In this document: positions 17,856 to 26,500 of the stretch, in pieces | How positions within the stretch are numbered: the stretch's first letter is position 1 | Layout: every line of letters begins with the position of its first letter | NCBI GenBank assembly: GCA_017640665.1 | Contig: JAEPQE010000001.1 | Coordinates: 124,001-188,000, forward strand | Length of the DNA: 64,000 bases | Reading direction: 5' to 3' | Source: Balneolaceae bacterium | GTDB taxonomy: Bacteria > Bacteroidota > Rhodothermia > Balneolales > Balneolaceae | Translations under genes and position numbers: made by a program | Notes under the pieces: model-generated | What the model saw: only the letters and a program-made list of their open reading frames with translations | What the model was told of the DNA's origin: nothing | The model's database searches: none

Positions 17856-18816
17856 TTATTTAAGACAGCATATAATTTTATTAGCCTCCATTATATCAGT
17901 TTTTCTAGTTTTTTTTTCATCATGTGATAAATCAGAAGAACGAATTAGAATCGGTTACTTGCCCTCACTTGCAGCGAGCCAAATGTATGTGGGAATTGCA
18001 GAAGGGTATTTTGAGGAGGCTGGCATTGAAACTGAAATTACAGAGATTTACAGCGGGCCTGAGTTAATCAATGCCTTACAGTCGAATTCTATTGATATCG
18101 CGTTTGGCATTACACCACCTCTTATCTCTGCAAGGAGCACAGGAATAAATGTAAAGAGTATCATTGGTGCAACTTATGACAGTAAAGAAATAAGCGAACA
18201 CAGATTAATGTTGCCACCGGACTCAGAAATTACTAAAGGTGAAGATTTGAGAGGTAAAACAATTGCTGTGGTAGCTGAAGGGACATCAGATTATTTTGGG
18301 CTACTACAATATTTAAGTGCATACAATATTTCAGAGAGTGAAGTAGAAATAATTCAAACCCCTCACCCTGAAATGATCTTTGCTATTTCAAGTAATTCTG
18401 TGGATGCTGCTGCTGGGATAGAGCCCTTTATCACTACGGGAGAACTATCAGGTCAAACAAGAACTTTCGAATATTATTATCCTGAATTTCAAACCGAAGT
18501 TGGCACATATTTAGCCATGAATGAATTTATTCAAAATAACCCGGAGCTGGTGAAAAAATTTCAGGGAGTTATAATTAAGGCAACCGAATTTATTAATAAC
18601 AATGAAGAGGAATTCAGGGGGTTATTGCCAAAGCTCGAAAATTACGGCGTCAAATTTAAAATTAGTGAGAGCGTAGCTGATTCAGTTACAATAATGGGTT
18701 TTAAGGAACATATTACTTCCGAAGGGTTGAGCAGAATTCAAGAGCAGTTATTAGCCGGAGGGTATTTAACTCAAGAAATTGATTTGTCAGCATGTATATT
18801 GCCTTATAATGAGTAA
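17836..18816 (+). CDS. Island operon gene 4: NitT/TauT-type substrate-binding lipoprotein
   Basis: Periplasmic binding protein of the SsuA/THI5/NMT1-like class, anchored as a lipoprotein: signal ...IISVFLVFFSSC with the lipobox Cys near residue 30, followed by DKSEERIRIGYLPSLAASQMYVGIAEGYFEEAGIETEI, the classic N-terminal pattern of the class. Further landmarks are INALQSNSIDIAFGI, DLRGKTIAVVAEGTSDYFGLLQYL and NSVDAAAGIEPFI. Relatives bind sulfonates, taurine, nitrate, thiamine precursors or riboflavin; the ligand here cannot be told. It overlaps gene 3 by 20 bases and gene 5 by 8 (ATGAGTAA). Confidence 0.85.
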   Translation: MNSPAFNYLRQHIILLASIISVFLVFFSSCDKSEERIRIGYLPSLAASQMYVGIAEGYFEEAGIETEITEIYSGPELINALQSNSIDIAFGITPPLISARSTGINVKSIIGATYDSKEISEHRLMLPPDSEITKGEDLRGKTIAVVAEGTSDYFGLLQYLSAYNISESEVEIIQTPHPEMIFAISSNSVDAAAGIEPFITTGELSGQTRTFEYYYPEFQTEVGTYLAMNEFIQNNPELVKKFQGVIIKATEFINNNEEEFRGLLPKLENYGVKFKISESVADSVTIMGFKEHITSEGLSRIQEQLLAGGYLTQEIDLSACILPYNE

Positions 18817-19582
18817 AAAACAAATTAAAGTTGAATCTCTTTCGAAATCTTTTAACGTAAGTGGCTCAGATTTCCAGGTATTTAGTAATCTCAATTTTCA
18901 GCTTCCACCAGGTAAAATTACAAGCATAATAGGTCCAAGTGGTTGTGGAAAAACAACGTTACTCGAAATTATTGCAAATTTGAAAGCCCCTACCACTGGT
19001 AAGATTTTTTTTGATGGGTTCGAAAACCACCCGGAAATCAACCCTTTATTAATTTTTCAGGAATATTCTAAATCACTATATGAATTTTACAATGTAGAGG
19101 AAAATATTCTGATTGCACTTGAAAGTCTTAACATCAGCCAAGCAAACAAAGAATTTAGAACGAATAAAGCGCTAAATGCTATTAATCTCCAAGATTTCAA
19201 GGACTTATATCCCTGGCAACTATCTGGTGGGATGCAACAGAGGGTGTCATTTGCAAGGGCGATTGCAATGCGACCACCAGTTATTTTACTTGATGAACCA
19301 TTTGGTTCCGTAGATGCTTATACTAGATATCAGTTAGAGGATACCTTACTAGAAATCAAAGAGAAATTTGAATTAACATGCGTATTTGTAACCCATGATA
19401 TAGAATCTGCTATATATTGTGCTGACCAATTAATTATTCTTTCAAAGAGGCCTGCCTCAATATTAAGTGTAATGGGTATCACATTTAATGAAAGCAGGTC
19501 TCAATCCGTTACAAAATCGAGCGACCAATTTATGAAGTACCGTCGTGACATCTATGAAATACTTTTTGAAGATGCTGGATAA
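18809..19582 (+). CDS. Island operon gene 5: ABC transporter ATPase (TauB/SsuB-like)
   Basis: Cytoplasmic ATPase of the importer. Walker A GPSGCGKTT, Q-loop LLIFQEYSKSLYEF, signature LSGGMQQRVSFARAIAMRPPVILLDEPF with Walker B, D-loop GSVDAYTR and H-loop VTHDIESAIYCADQ are all intact. The ATG at 18809 (MSKKQIKVES) overlaps the lipoprotein stop as ATGAGTAA; upstream starts would add an unrelated leader. Length (257 aa) is normal for the NitT/TauT family. Confidence 0.92.
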   Translation: MSKKQIKVESLSKSFNVSGSDFQVFSNLNFQLPPGKITSIIGPSGCGKTTLLEIIANLKAPTTGKIFFDGFENHPEINPLLIFQEYSKSLYEFYNVEENILIALESLNISQANKEFRTNKALNAINLQDFKDLYPWQLSGGMQQRVSFARAIAMRPPVILLDEPFGSVDAYTRYQLEDTLLEIKEKFELTCVFVTHDIESAIYCADQLIILSKRPASILSVMGITFNESRSQSVTKSSDQFMKYRRDIYEILFEDAG

Positions 19583-20342
19583 AATTTTTAAAAAATTAAG
19601 ACCTTTTTTATTTCCCTTAATACTAATCTTGTTATGGGAAATTTCTTCTTTTTTAGTTGGGAATTATTCAAATAGATATAATTTTATATCTCCAACAAAA
19701 GAGATAATTGAGGCAATTTATCATTTATTCTCCAGCACTGTGATACTGCCTTACCTATTTGACACCTTATGGAGAACAATTTTTTCTTTTTCCATCTCTG
19801 GAGTCTTTGGTTTGCTTCTTGGGATGTATTTAGGATTACAGAAAAGAGCAGAAATTATATTCTACTCAACTTTTGATGCTATTAGGTCAATCCCTCCAAT
19901 TGCTTTACTTCCTTTCTTAATCTTACTATTTGGAATTGATGACAATTTGAAAATTGTATTTATATCATTCGGTGCTATTTGGCCAATATATATAAATACA
20001 TACACAGCAGTGAAGAATATCGAACCAATTTATTTAAAAGTTGCTGATAATTTGAATCTTAGTAGTACCATAAGGCTTAGAAAAGTAATATTCCCCTCCA
20101 TATTACCTGGTTTTTTTTCCGGTTTAAAAATTAGCCTTTCATTGGCTTTAATATTATCCATTGTAGTTGAAATGCTTACAGGGAATACAGGATTAGGTTG
20201 GTATCTGAATTACTCCAAACGGAACTTTAACTATGCAGAGATGTATTCTATGATAATAATTATTGGTTTACTAGGTTGGATTATAAATTATTTATTTAAA
20301 AAAATTGAAAGGAAAATCATTTTTTGGAATTATGAAAGTTGA
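19572..20342 (+). CDS. Island operon gene 6: ABC transporter permease (TauC/SsuC-like)
   Basis: Membrane permease of the importer, about 256 aa with six hydrophobic segments. The EAA-type coupling loop is visible as NIEPIYLKVADNLNLSSTIRLRKVIFPSILPGFFSGLKISLSLA, the usual site of contact with the ATPase. The segment DAIRSIPPIALLPFLILLFGI is characteristic of TauC/SsuC permeases. The ATG at 19572 overlaps the ATPase stop by 11 bases; ATG 19554 and GTG 19545 are alternatives with longer overlaps. Confidence 0.88.
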   Translation: MLDKIFKKLRPFLFPLILILLWEISSFLVGNYSNRYNFISPTKEIIEAIYHLFSSTVILPYLFDTLWRTIFSFSISGVFGLLLGMYLGLQKRAEIIFYSTFDAIRSIPPIALLPFLILLFGIDDNLKIVFISFGAIWPIYINTYTAVKNIEPIYLKVADNLNLSSTIRLRKVIFPSILPGFFSGLKISLSLALILSIVVEMLTGNTGLGWYLNYSKRNFNYAEMYSMIIIIGLLGWIINYLFKKIERKIIFWNYES

Positions 20343-21084
20343 CACGTTTAGAACTACTTTAGAAAAAAATAAATATAGATTAGAATCTGGGACAGAAATC
20401 TTTATTGAAGAGCATATTAATGTTTTTAATCCACACCCTATCAGTTTACTACTAGCAGATAGTGTAGCGGTAAATCAAAATATGAAGATACTTGATTTAT
20501 GCACTGGTTCTGGAATTATCGCTCTTGCGATTGCAAAAAAATTCAATACACGAAATATTACAGCAACTGACATATCTAAAGAAGCAATAAGAAATGCCAT
20601 GAGAAACTCAAAAATCAATAAAGTAAATGACAACATTGATTTTAGAATTGGAAATCTTTTTGAACCAGTAGATAATCTTAAGTTTGATCTTATTGTTTCA
20701 AACCCTCCATGTATGCCGTTTCCTAAATATGGGCATTATCGTAGCAAAGAATTTAGACTTGCAGTAGATGGCGGAGAAATCGGTGATATCTATTACAAAA
20801 ATATTATTAAGTCTGCTAAAACTTACTTAAAAAAAAATGGGAGATTAATTTTACCAATTCCCAAATGGACTGATTGGAAATCAATAATTAAGATTTTTAA
20901 AAATGAATTTGACGAGATCAAATTAATTTCAAGAGGTGCAGTTAGGTTCTTTTTGGAAGATAATTTAGGTCATTTTAAGAGAAACTTAGAATCATTGAAT
21001 GATAGAGGCATTGTAGACTACCAAAGAATTGACTCTGATTTCTATTTTGAAGTACCTATCTATGAAGGTAAAGTGAACTTTTAA
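20332..21084 (+). CDS. Island operon gene 7: HemK/PrmC-like class I methyltransferase
   Basis: SAM-dependent methyltransferase, 250 aa. Motif I is MKILDLCTGSGIIALAIAKKF, the acidic end of strand 2 is ITATDISKEAIRNA, and motif IV is FDLIVSNPPCMPFP, the NPP[YFC] pattern of enzymes that methylate amino or amide nitrogens (PrmC, HemK, N6-adenine and some rRNA enzymes). Cys replaces the usual Tyr after NPP. The N-terminus RLESGTEIFIEEHINVFNPHPIS resembles the substrate-recognition segment of small-molecule or protein Gln methylases. The target is unknown; a partner in the same operon or the imported compound are both possible. The ATG at 20332 overlaps the permease stop by 11 bases. Confidence 0.82.
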   Translation: MKVDTFRTTLEKNKYRLESGTEIFIEEHINVFNPHPISLLLADSVAVNQNMKILDLCTGSGIIALAIAKKFNTRNITATDISKEAIRNAMRNSKINKVNDNIDFRIGNLFEPVDNLKFDLIVSNPPCMPFPKYGHYRSKEFRLAVDGGEIGDIYYKNIIKSAKTYLKKNGRLILPIPKWTDWKSIIKIFKNEFDEIKLISRGAVRFFLEDNLGHFKRNLESLNDRGIVDYQRIDSDFYFEVPIYEGKVNF

Positions 21085-21133
21085 TCTATAATATTTGGCG
21101 ATAATAAAATAGAAAGGAATTCTAATCAATGAA

Positions 21134-21163
21134 AAAACCCAATACGCAAATGTATTGGGTTTT
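21134..21163. terminator. Bidirectional terminator between island operon and tRNA-Ile
   Basis: Perfect 12-bp stem AAAACCCAATAC / GTATTGGGTTTT with loop GCAAAT. On the minus strand it is followed by six Ts and lies ~30 bases past the tRNA-Ile 3' end, so it best serves the tRNA; on the plus strand it can end the seven-gene operon. Confidence 0.75.
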
Positions 21164-21193
21164 GAATGTAGCTATTCGTGATTTCACAAATAT

Positions 21194-21215
21194 GTGGGCC
21201 CAGAGGGACTTGAAC
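21194..21215 (-). repeat. att-like site inside tRNA-Ile 3' end (proximal end of island)
   Basis: Second copy of the 22-bp direct repeat (other copy 14389-14410). It covers the 3' acceptor strand, discriminator and part of the T arm, so integration restored the tRNA. Confidence 0.85.
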
Positions 21216-21268
21216 CCCCGACCAATCGATTATGAGTCGACTGCTCTAACCAACTGAGCTATGGGCCC
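21195..21268 (-). tRNA. tRNA-Ile (CAU anticodon, lysidine-type), island attachment site
   Basis: Full cloverleaf: acceptor GGGCCCA/TGGGCCC, D arm GCTCAGTTGGTTAGAGC, anticodon arm GTCGA-CTCATAA-TCGAT with anticodon CAT, T arm GGGGG-TTCAAGT-CCCTC, discriminator A, CCA not encoded. The anticodon stem-loop and variable region (GACTCATAATCG then TTGGTCG) match the tRNA-Ile2 pattern, whose C34 is converted to lysidine to read AUA, rather than tRNA-Met or initiator tRNA. The 3' 22 bases are repeated at 14389-14410. A TAACTTTG box lies ~36 bases upstream (21304-21311). Confidence 0.9.
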
Positions 21269-21364
21269 TTTGTTTCGCTACGCCAGCCGCATAACAAAGG
21301 CTGCAAAGTTAAGACCTTTGACATCTATTTGAAAGCTTTTTTCACCGGAAAATTCTAATGATAA

Positions 21365-22222
21365 TTAATTACCCAAAAGTTCTTTCCTGCCTGCCTCCCG
21401 ACCACCCGGTAAATCATTCGTTCTTCCGACTACATAGATATTCCCTTCTTCATCCTTAAAACCAACATCTCCGGAATTATAGATGTTCTGAGTATAAGCT
21501 GTTTCGGAAGTGATGAGGATTGGCTCAGGTTTTTCCCGGCTTCCAATGCAGGTCATCTCCACTCCTTCAATGGCTTTTCCGTTACAGAAATTTTCCATAC
21601 CCGAAGGCAGAAGTGTGCTTTTTCTTTTATAGGATGAAATCAATCCGCCTGCTTCGGTTTGCCCATATCCCTGATGCATGAAGCTGCAGTGGGGAGAAAG
21701 TCTCTTATACTCTTCGAACTTGATCGGATACCCACCATAAACCACATTCGGTACAAACCAGTCTTCATCATACAACGCTCTCAGTACAGCCGGAACGGTT
21801 AATAAATAATCAGGTTGAACATCCCGAAGGGCTTTAATCCATGAACCCTCTCCTCCTTTTTGAGTGGTAACGAAGAAAAAATCACTACCCAATTGTTCTG
21901 CCGTCAACATCCACGAGAAACCAGCTACATGCCAGGGCAACGCCATCATCAGTAGTGAATCATCAGATTCTATTTCAAATGCTCTGGCTGATCGTTGAGC
22001 ATTTAGTTCCAGTCGATCAAACCGATTCCATATACATTTAGGATTACTTGTAGTTCCACTGGAAAACAGTCCGATATATTTCCCATCTCTTGGGGGATCA
22101 GGAATGGTAACATCCAACCCTTCGAGCTTTGGAGGAATGAGCAGTTGAGATTCTGATGCAAGCATAACTCTTCGGATGATATCCTTTCCGGAACCTTCCA
22201 GTGATGTAATTTTATAATTCAT
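21365..22222 (-). CDS. Shortened AMP-binding (acyl-CoA ligase/MenE-like) enzyme
   Basis: 285 aa of the ANL adenylate-forming superfamily. The phosphate-binding loop IGLFSSGTTSNPK, the LPWHVAGFSWML helix, and the adenylate-binding GYGQTEAGG motif are intact, and NSGDVGFKDEEGNIYVVGRTND marks the A8 hinge. The protein then ends within ~15 residues, so the C-terminal lid domain with the catalytic lysine is missing, and the N-terminal subdomain is short. MenE-like (o-succinylbenzoate-CoA ligase) enzymes are the closest compact relatives. Either a compact variant helped by another protein or a gene decaying at its 3' end. It lies next to the 5' side of tRNA-Ile. Confidence 0.65.
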   Translation of the reverse strand: MNYKITSLEGSGKDIIRRVMLASESQLLIPPKLEGLDVTIPDPPRDGKYIGLFSSGTTSNPKCIWNRFDRLELNAQRSARAFEIESDDSLLMMALPWHVAGFSWMLTAEQLGSDFFFVTTQKGGEGSWIKALRDVQPDYLLTVPAVLRALYDEDWFVPNVVYGGYPIKFEEYKRLSPHCSFMHQGYGQTEAGGLISSYKRKSTLLPSGMENFCNGKAIEGVEMTCIGSREKPEPILITSETAYTQNIYNSGDVGFKDEEGNIYVVGRTNDLPGGREAGRKELLGN

Positions 22223-22265
22223 TTTTCAACTTTATTACTTAAAATAATCTGAGTCTGATATAAAA

Positions 22266-22362
22266 GTCATTCCGCAGCCAATGCCGGAATCTGAATTGTT
22301 GTTAGTAGCGCAAATATATTTTTTAAAACAAATCTGGATTCCCGTCTGCACGGGAATGACAT
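22266..22362. repeat. Inverted pair of palindromic GGATTCCCG-type repeats
   Basis: Two hairpin units, 22266-22293 (GTCATTCCG...CGGAATCTG) and 22334-22362 (CTGGATTCCCGTCTGC then ACGGGAATGAC), in opposite orientation. The second has a perfect 8-bp stem ATTCCCGT/ACGGGAAT. These look like dispersed intergenic palindromes; both lie in the 274-bp gap before hisF. Confidence 0.55.
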
Positions 22363-22450
22363 GAAAATAGTTCCGCTAAATATCTTACCTCATATCTCGA
22401 ATTCACCTTGACAATACAATCCTTTCTTCAAAACAATGTAAAAGAAGTGT

Positions 22451-22458
22451 TAACTTTG
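22451..22458 (+). promoter_or_regulatory. Probable -7 promoter box of hisF
   Basis: TAACTTTG matches the TAnnTTTG box of Bacteroidota-type housekeeping promoters and lies 38 bases before the hisF ATG. No convincing TTG at the -33 position. Confidence 0.4.
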
Positions 22459-22496
22459 CGTCGTTAATTCAAATACTCATTTACTCTAATCAAACG

Positions 22497-23252
22497 ATGC
22501 TCACAAAAAGAATCATTCCCTGTCTGGATATTAAAGATGGGCGGACTGTAAAAGGAGTAAATTTTTTAGAGCTAAGAGATGCCGGCGATCCGGTAGAGCT
22601 AGCCCAGCGTTATTCTGAAGAAGGCGCCGATGAACTTGTTTTTTTGGACATAACAGCCACGCTTGAAAAAAGAAAGACACTGGTTGAGTTAGTTACACGA
22701 ATAGCGAAGCATATTAATATTCCGTTTACCGTCGGCGGTGGAATTAAAACCGTGGATGAAATCGAAGAGCTACTTAAAGCCGGGGCTGATAAAGTCTCTT
22801 TGAATAGTAGCATTGTCCGGGACCCTGATTTAATTAACAGGGCTTCTGATGCATTTGGGGCTCAGGCCATTGTAGCTGCTGTCGATGCCAAAAAGATGAA
22901 TGGCTCCTGGAATGTATTCGTAAAAGGAGGAACCGAGGGCACCGGATTGGACGCCCTCAAGTGGATGAAAGAGGTGGAGAATCGGGGAGCCGGTGAAATC
23001 CTCCTTACCAGTATGGATCGCGATGGCACAAAAAGTGGCTTTGATCTGGAACTCCTCAAAAAAGTAAATAGTATGGTCAGCATTCCTGTCATTGCCAGTG
23101 GAGGAGCTGGCACCATTCAGCATTGTATTGATGCCGTACAATTAGCCAATTCTGATGCCGTTTTAGCCGCGAGTATCTTCCATTTTAAAGAGATTGAAAT
23201 TTCTGATTTGAAGTCTGAAATGGCCAATAACCAGATTTCGGTTCGAATTTGA
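22497..23252 (+). CDS. hisF: Imidazole glycerol phosphate synthase, cyclase subunit HisF
   Basis: Cytoplasmic (beta/alpha)8-barrel enzyme that joins ammonia from the HisH glutaminase with PRFAR to make imidazole glycerol phosphate and AICAR in histidine synthesis. 251 aa, full length. The two catalytic aspartates are present: Asp-11 in [12 protein letters not shown] and Asp-130 in AAVDAKK. Phosphate-binding loops FTVGGGIKT and VIASGGAG are intact. It stands alone: hisH is not in this window and hisE lies 5.8 kb downstream, so the pathway genes are scattered. Confidence 0.97.
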   Translation: MLTKRIIPCLDIKDGRTVKGVNFLELRDAGDPVELAQRYSEEGADELVFLDITATLEKRKTLVELVTRIAKHINIPFTVGGGIKTVDEIEELLKAGADKVSLNSSIVRDPDLINRASDAFGAQAIVAAVDAKKMNGSWNVFVKGGTEGTGLDALKWMKEVENRGAGEILLTSMDRDGTKSGFDLELLKKVNSMVSIPVIASGGAGTIQHCIDAVQLANSDAVLAASIFHFKEIEISDLKSEMANNQISVRI

Positions 23253-23356
23253 CCCTTTTCACTTCGTTCGTTCAATTTTTCAAAATTATTTTCAATTTTA
23301 TTTATTTAGGTTTATTTAAAGCAAATCCTAAATAAATTATGATTCCAATTTTTCAC

Positions 23357-23371
23357 GGAAAGCGCTTTTCC
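23357..23371. promoter_or_regulatory. AGCGCTTTTC motif upstream of gltB
   Basis: GGAAAGCGCTTTTCC, a near-palindrome centred on AAGCGCTT, 175 bases before gltB. The core AGCGCTTTTC recurs in two other intergenic regions of the window (36842, 57505). The shape resembles LacI-family operators. Confidence 0.4.
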
Positions 23372-23545
23372 AAAAACGATTCTGAATTTCCTCTCTGAAA
23401 ACACTTTCTGCTTTAACTAACAGAGTGATGAAAATACTTATTTATTTAGTTTAAAGAGTGATTTTTGAATTCTTCGAAAGTTTGACAAGCCCATATTTTT
23501 TGCGCTTTTTACTGTTTCTCACTCATTTTATCTAATCAGCAAAAG

Positions 23546-26500
23546 ATGGACAGTCAAAAAAAATTTAGGTATACAGGCCCGGAGAGTTCAGCATGCGGAG
23601 TCGGATTTGTTGTAAGCAGACATCAGGAGTACAGTAACAAACATTTACTGGATGGACTTTATGCATTGCGATGCGTGGAACATCGCGGCGCTTGTGCTGC
23701 AGATGGATTAACCGGCGATGGCGCCGGGATTATGACCGATATCCCTTTTGATATGTTGGGATATGAACAAGACACTGTTGCTGTAGCCACTCTGTTTCTA
23801 TCGCGGGATAAATCCAAACAACTGAAAGCGCTCAAAATTTTTGAAAGTACTTTCGCCCTGTTCGGTCTCGATATTTTAGAGTACAGGGATGTTCCTTTAA
23901 ACAAAGAAGTTCTTGGAGAAAGTGCGGCAAAAAGTGTCCCCATAATTATACATGCTGTTATCAAAAGACCACCAAGAGCTAAAACGATGCTTTCTTTTGA
24001 TAAGCGGTTATATACTGCAAAACAACTCACCAAATCGAAGTTGTTCAATAATGAACTGGAAGACAGCCTGTTTTTTACTTCTCTCTCGGCCAAGACCATT
24101 GTCTATAAAGCACTCACGCAGTCTTATGCTTTAGAGGAATTTTACCTTGATTTAAAAAACCCTGAGTACACCACCCGTTTTTGTTTATTCCACAGAAGAT
24201 TCAGTACTAATACAACGACTTCATGGGATAAAGCACAACCTTTCCGTTTGATTGGTCACAATGGAGAAATCAATACAATCGCCGGGAATCGGTCGTGGGC
24301 TAAATCCCGTGAAAAAATGATTGGTGCAGAAAAGAACGAGATTCTCACTCGCGAAAAGATCAGCGATTCCGGTAGTTTGAATGAAATGGTGGAAGCCCTC
24401 AGATATCGAAGCAGTATCCCAAATGTTGAGGATATTCTTGCTATTTGTATGCCTCCTGCATCTGAAGGAAATAAATTCTACAAATTCTGGAGTCGGGCGA
24501 TGGAACCCTGGGACGGCCCTGCTCTCATCACTTATGCAAATGGATACACCATTGGAGCCCGGTTAGACCGAAACGGATTCCGCCCTTGTCGCTGGGCACG
24601 AACCGAAGATCACTTCTACCTTTCTTCTGAAGCAGGGACTTTCAGTTTGGATGAAAGTATTATTGAAGCAAAAGGAACACTATACGCAGGACGCGGGGTA
24701 ACGGTAGATCTCGCCAGCGGAGATGTACTCTTCCGTGATCCCAGCCATTCCCGGGAAAATCACGACGCCCCTTTCGATGCACGTGTTGAGCTCATCCCGG
24801 AAAAAGTAGCAGATGTAGAAGAGCGATTTGGTAATAAAAAACCCTTTTTCTCTTATACCGATGAAGATCTTGCAAAGATTATCTATCCAATGGCTGAAAC
24901 CGGAAAAGAACCGATTGGATCGATGGGTGATACTGCACGGCTTGCGGTACTTTCTAATGAACCCAGACCATTTTTTGATTTCTTCTTTCAGAATTTTTCA
25001 CAGGTAACCAACCCTCCTCTTGATTATATCAGAGAGAAAGTAGTTACCGACCTGACCGTTTACCTTGGCAAAAAACCAAATATTTTCGAACCTAAAGAAC
25101 TGATCCCTCCAGCTCCCGCTTATGAGCTAAAAAGTCCGTTTCTGAGTCTTGCTCAAATGGATTTTTTGTATTCTTGTATAGAGAATCGAACGGAGTTGGA
25201 TCGCGTGATCCCTTATGTGATTGATACGACTTTTAAGAGAACACATGGTGTAGTTGGATTCAAAGCTCGTTTAGCGCACATCGGCGAGGAAGCCATTAAA
25301 GCAGTAAAAGAAGGTCATACTATTCTGATTTTATCTGACCGATCTGCTAACCATGAGCAGATTCCGTTACCAAGCCTGCTTACTCTTCGCAAAGTCGTTA
25401 ACTCGCTTAACGATGATGGCCTTAAACTAAACGCCGCCGTTGTGGCTGATACCGGAGAGGTTAAAAGCACTCATCAGGCTTCTGCACTAATTGGATTCGG
25501 TGCCCAGGCAGTTTGCCCGTATTTAGCGCTCGACATCGTGAGAAATGATGAGAGCAGAAGCTTGAAAAATCTGGATGCCAATACCAAAGAGCGAAATTTT
25601 CTCAAAGCTATGGAAAACGGGCTATTGAAGATTATGGCAAAATCCGGAATATCTGTTGTTCGAAGTTATCAGAGTGCAAAATTGTATTCTGCACTTGGAC
25701 TAGGCCGGGGTATAATCAAGGAATATTTCCCTGGAATCCAAAGTCCGATTGGCGGTTTAGAAATTGATCAGATTGCAGAAATGGTGCTTAAGCGAACGGC
25801 GCATCTTAATAAAGAAGAGCTGGGCGAATTTACGCCCATAAAGAGTTACCAGTATAAAGAGCACGCCCGAGGAAAGATGGGCGAAAAGCATTCCATGACC
25901 AGCTCGCGTACTAAAATTATTCATGATCTGGTTCAGGAAAAGGAACTTGATCTGAACGATATGGAGTTGTTTGATGAATACCTGAAGCTTGGCCTGGAAG
26001 ATGAGCCTGTGGCCTTACGTCACCTGTTTGATGTGAAAAAATCTGATTCACCGACAGAACTGAAAGATGTAAAACCAGCTGAACACATCCTCAAAACTTT
26101 TGGATCTGGGGCGATGTCTTTTGGGGCAATTAGCGCTGAATCTCAGCGGGATATTTTCCTCGCGATGAGAGAAATCAGCGGACGTTGTAACAGCGGTGAA
26201 GGAGGTGAAAACCCTTACTATTTTAAAGAAGGAATCGGAGCAACCGTCAAACAAATTGCCTCCGGAAGGTTCGGTGTAACTGCTGAGTATCTTGTTTCGG
26301 GTGAGGAAATCCAGATTAAAGTTTGTCAGGGTGCCAAGCCGGGCGAGGGCGGACAGTTGATGGGACTCAAAGTTGACGCTGATATCGCCAAAGCCCGTTT
26401 TGCAAATCCAGGCTTCGACCTCATCTCCCCTCCTCCCCTGCACGATATTTACAGCATCGAGGATTTAAAGCAACTGATCAATGACCTCAAGCAAATTCAT

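Larger units (their letters stand above)
14389..21215. mobile_element. Integrase-less genomic island at tRNA-Ile
   Basis: The segment lies between the 22-bp direct repeats. Its coding density is high and its sequence is visibly richer in A/T and in AAA, AAT and ATT codons than the genes on either side. It holds one leftward gene and a tight seven-gene rightward operon. No integrase, excisionase, relaxase, transposase or phage gene can be seen, so it is either mobilised in trans or a remnant fixed in place. Confidence 0.75.

Noticed and set aside
21195-21268. tRNA-Met reading of the CAU tRNA
   Set aside because: The anticodon stem-loop and variable loop follow the tRNA-Ile2 (lysidine) pattern; initiator features such as three G-C pairs in the anticodon stem are missing. 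Determinants for elongator Met cannot be excluded fully.
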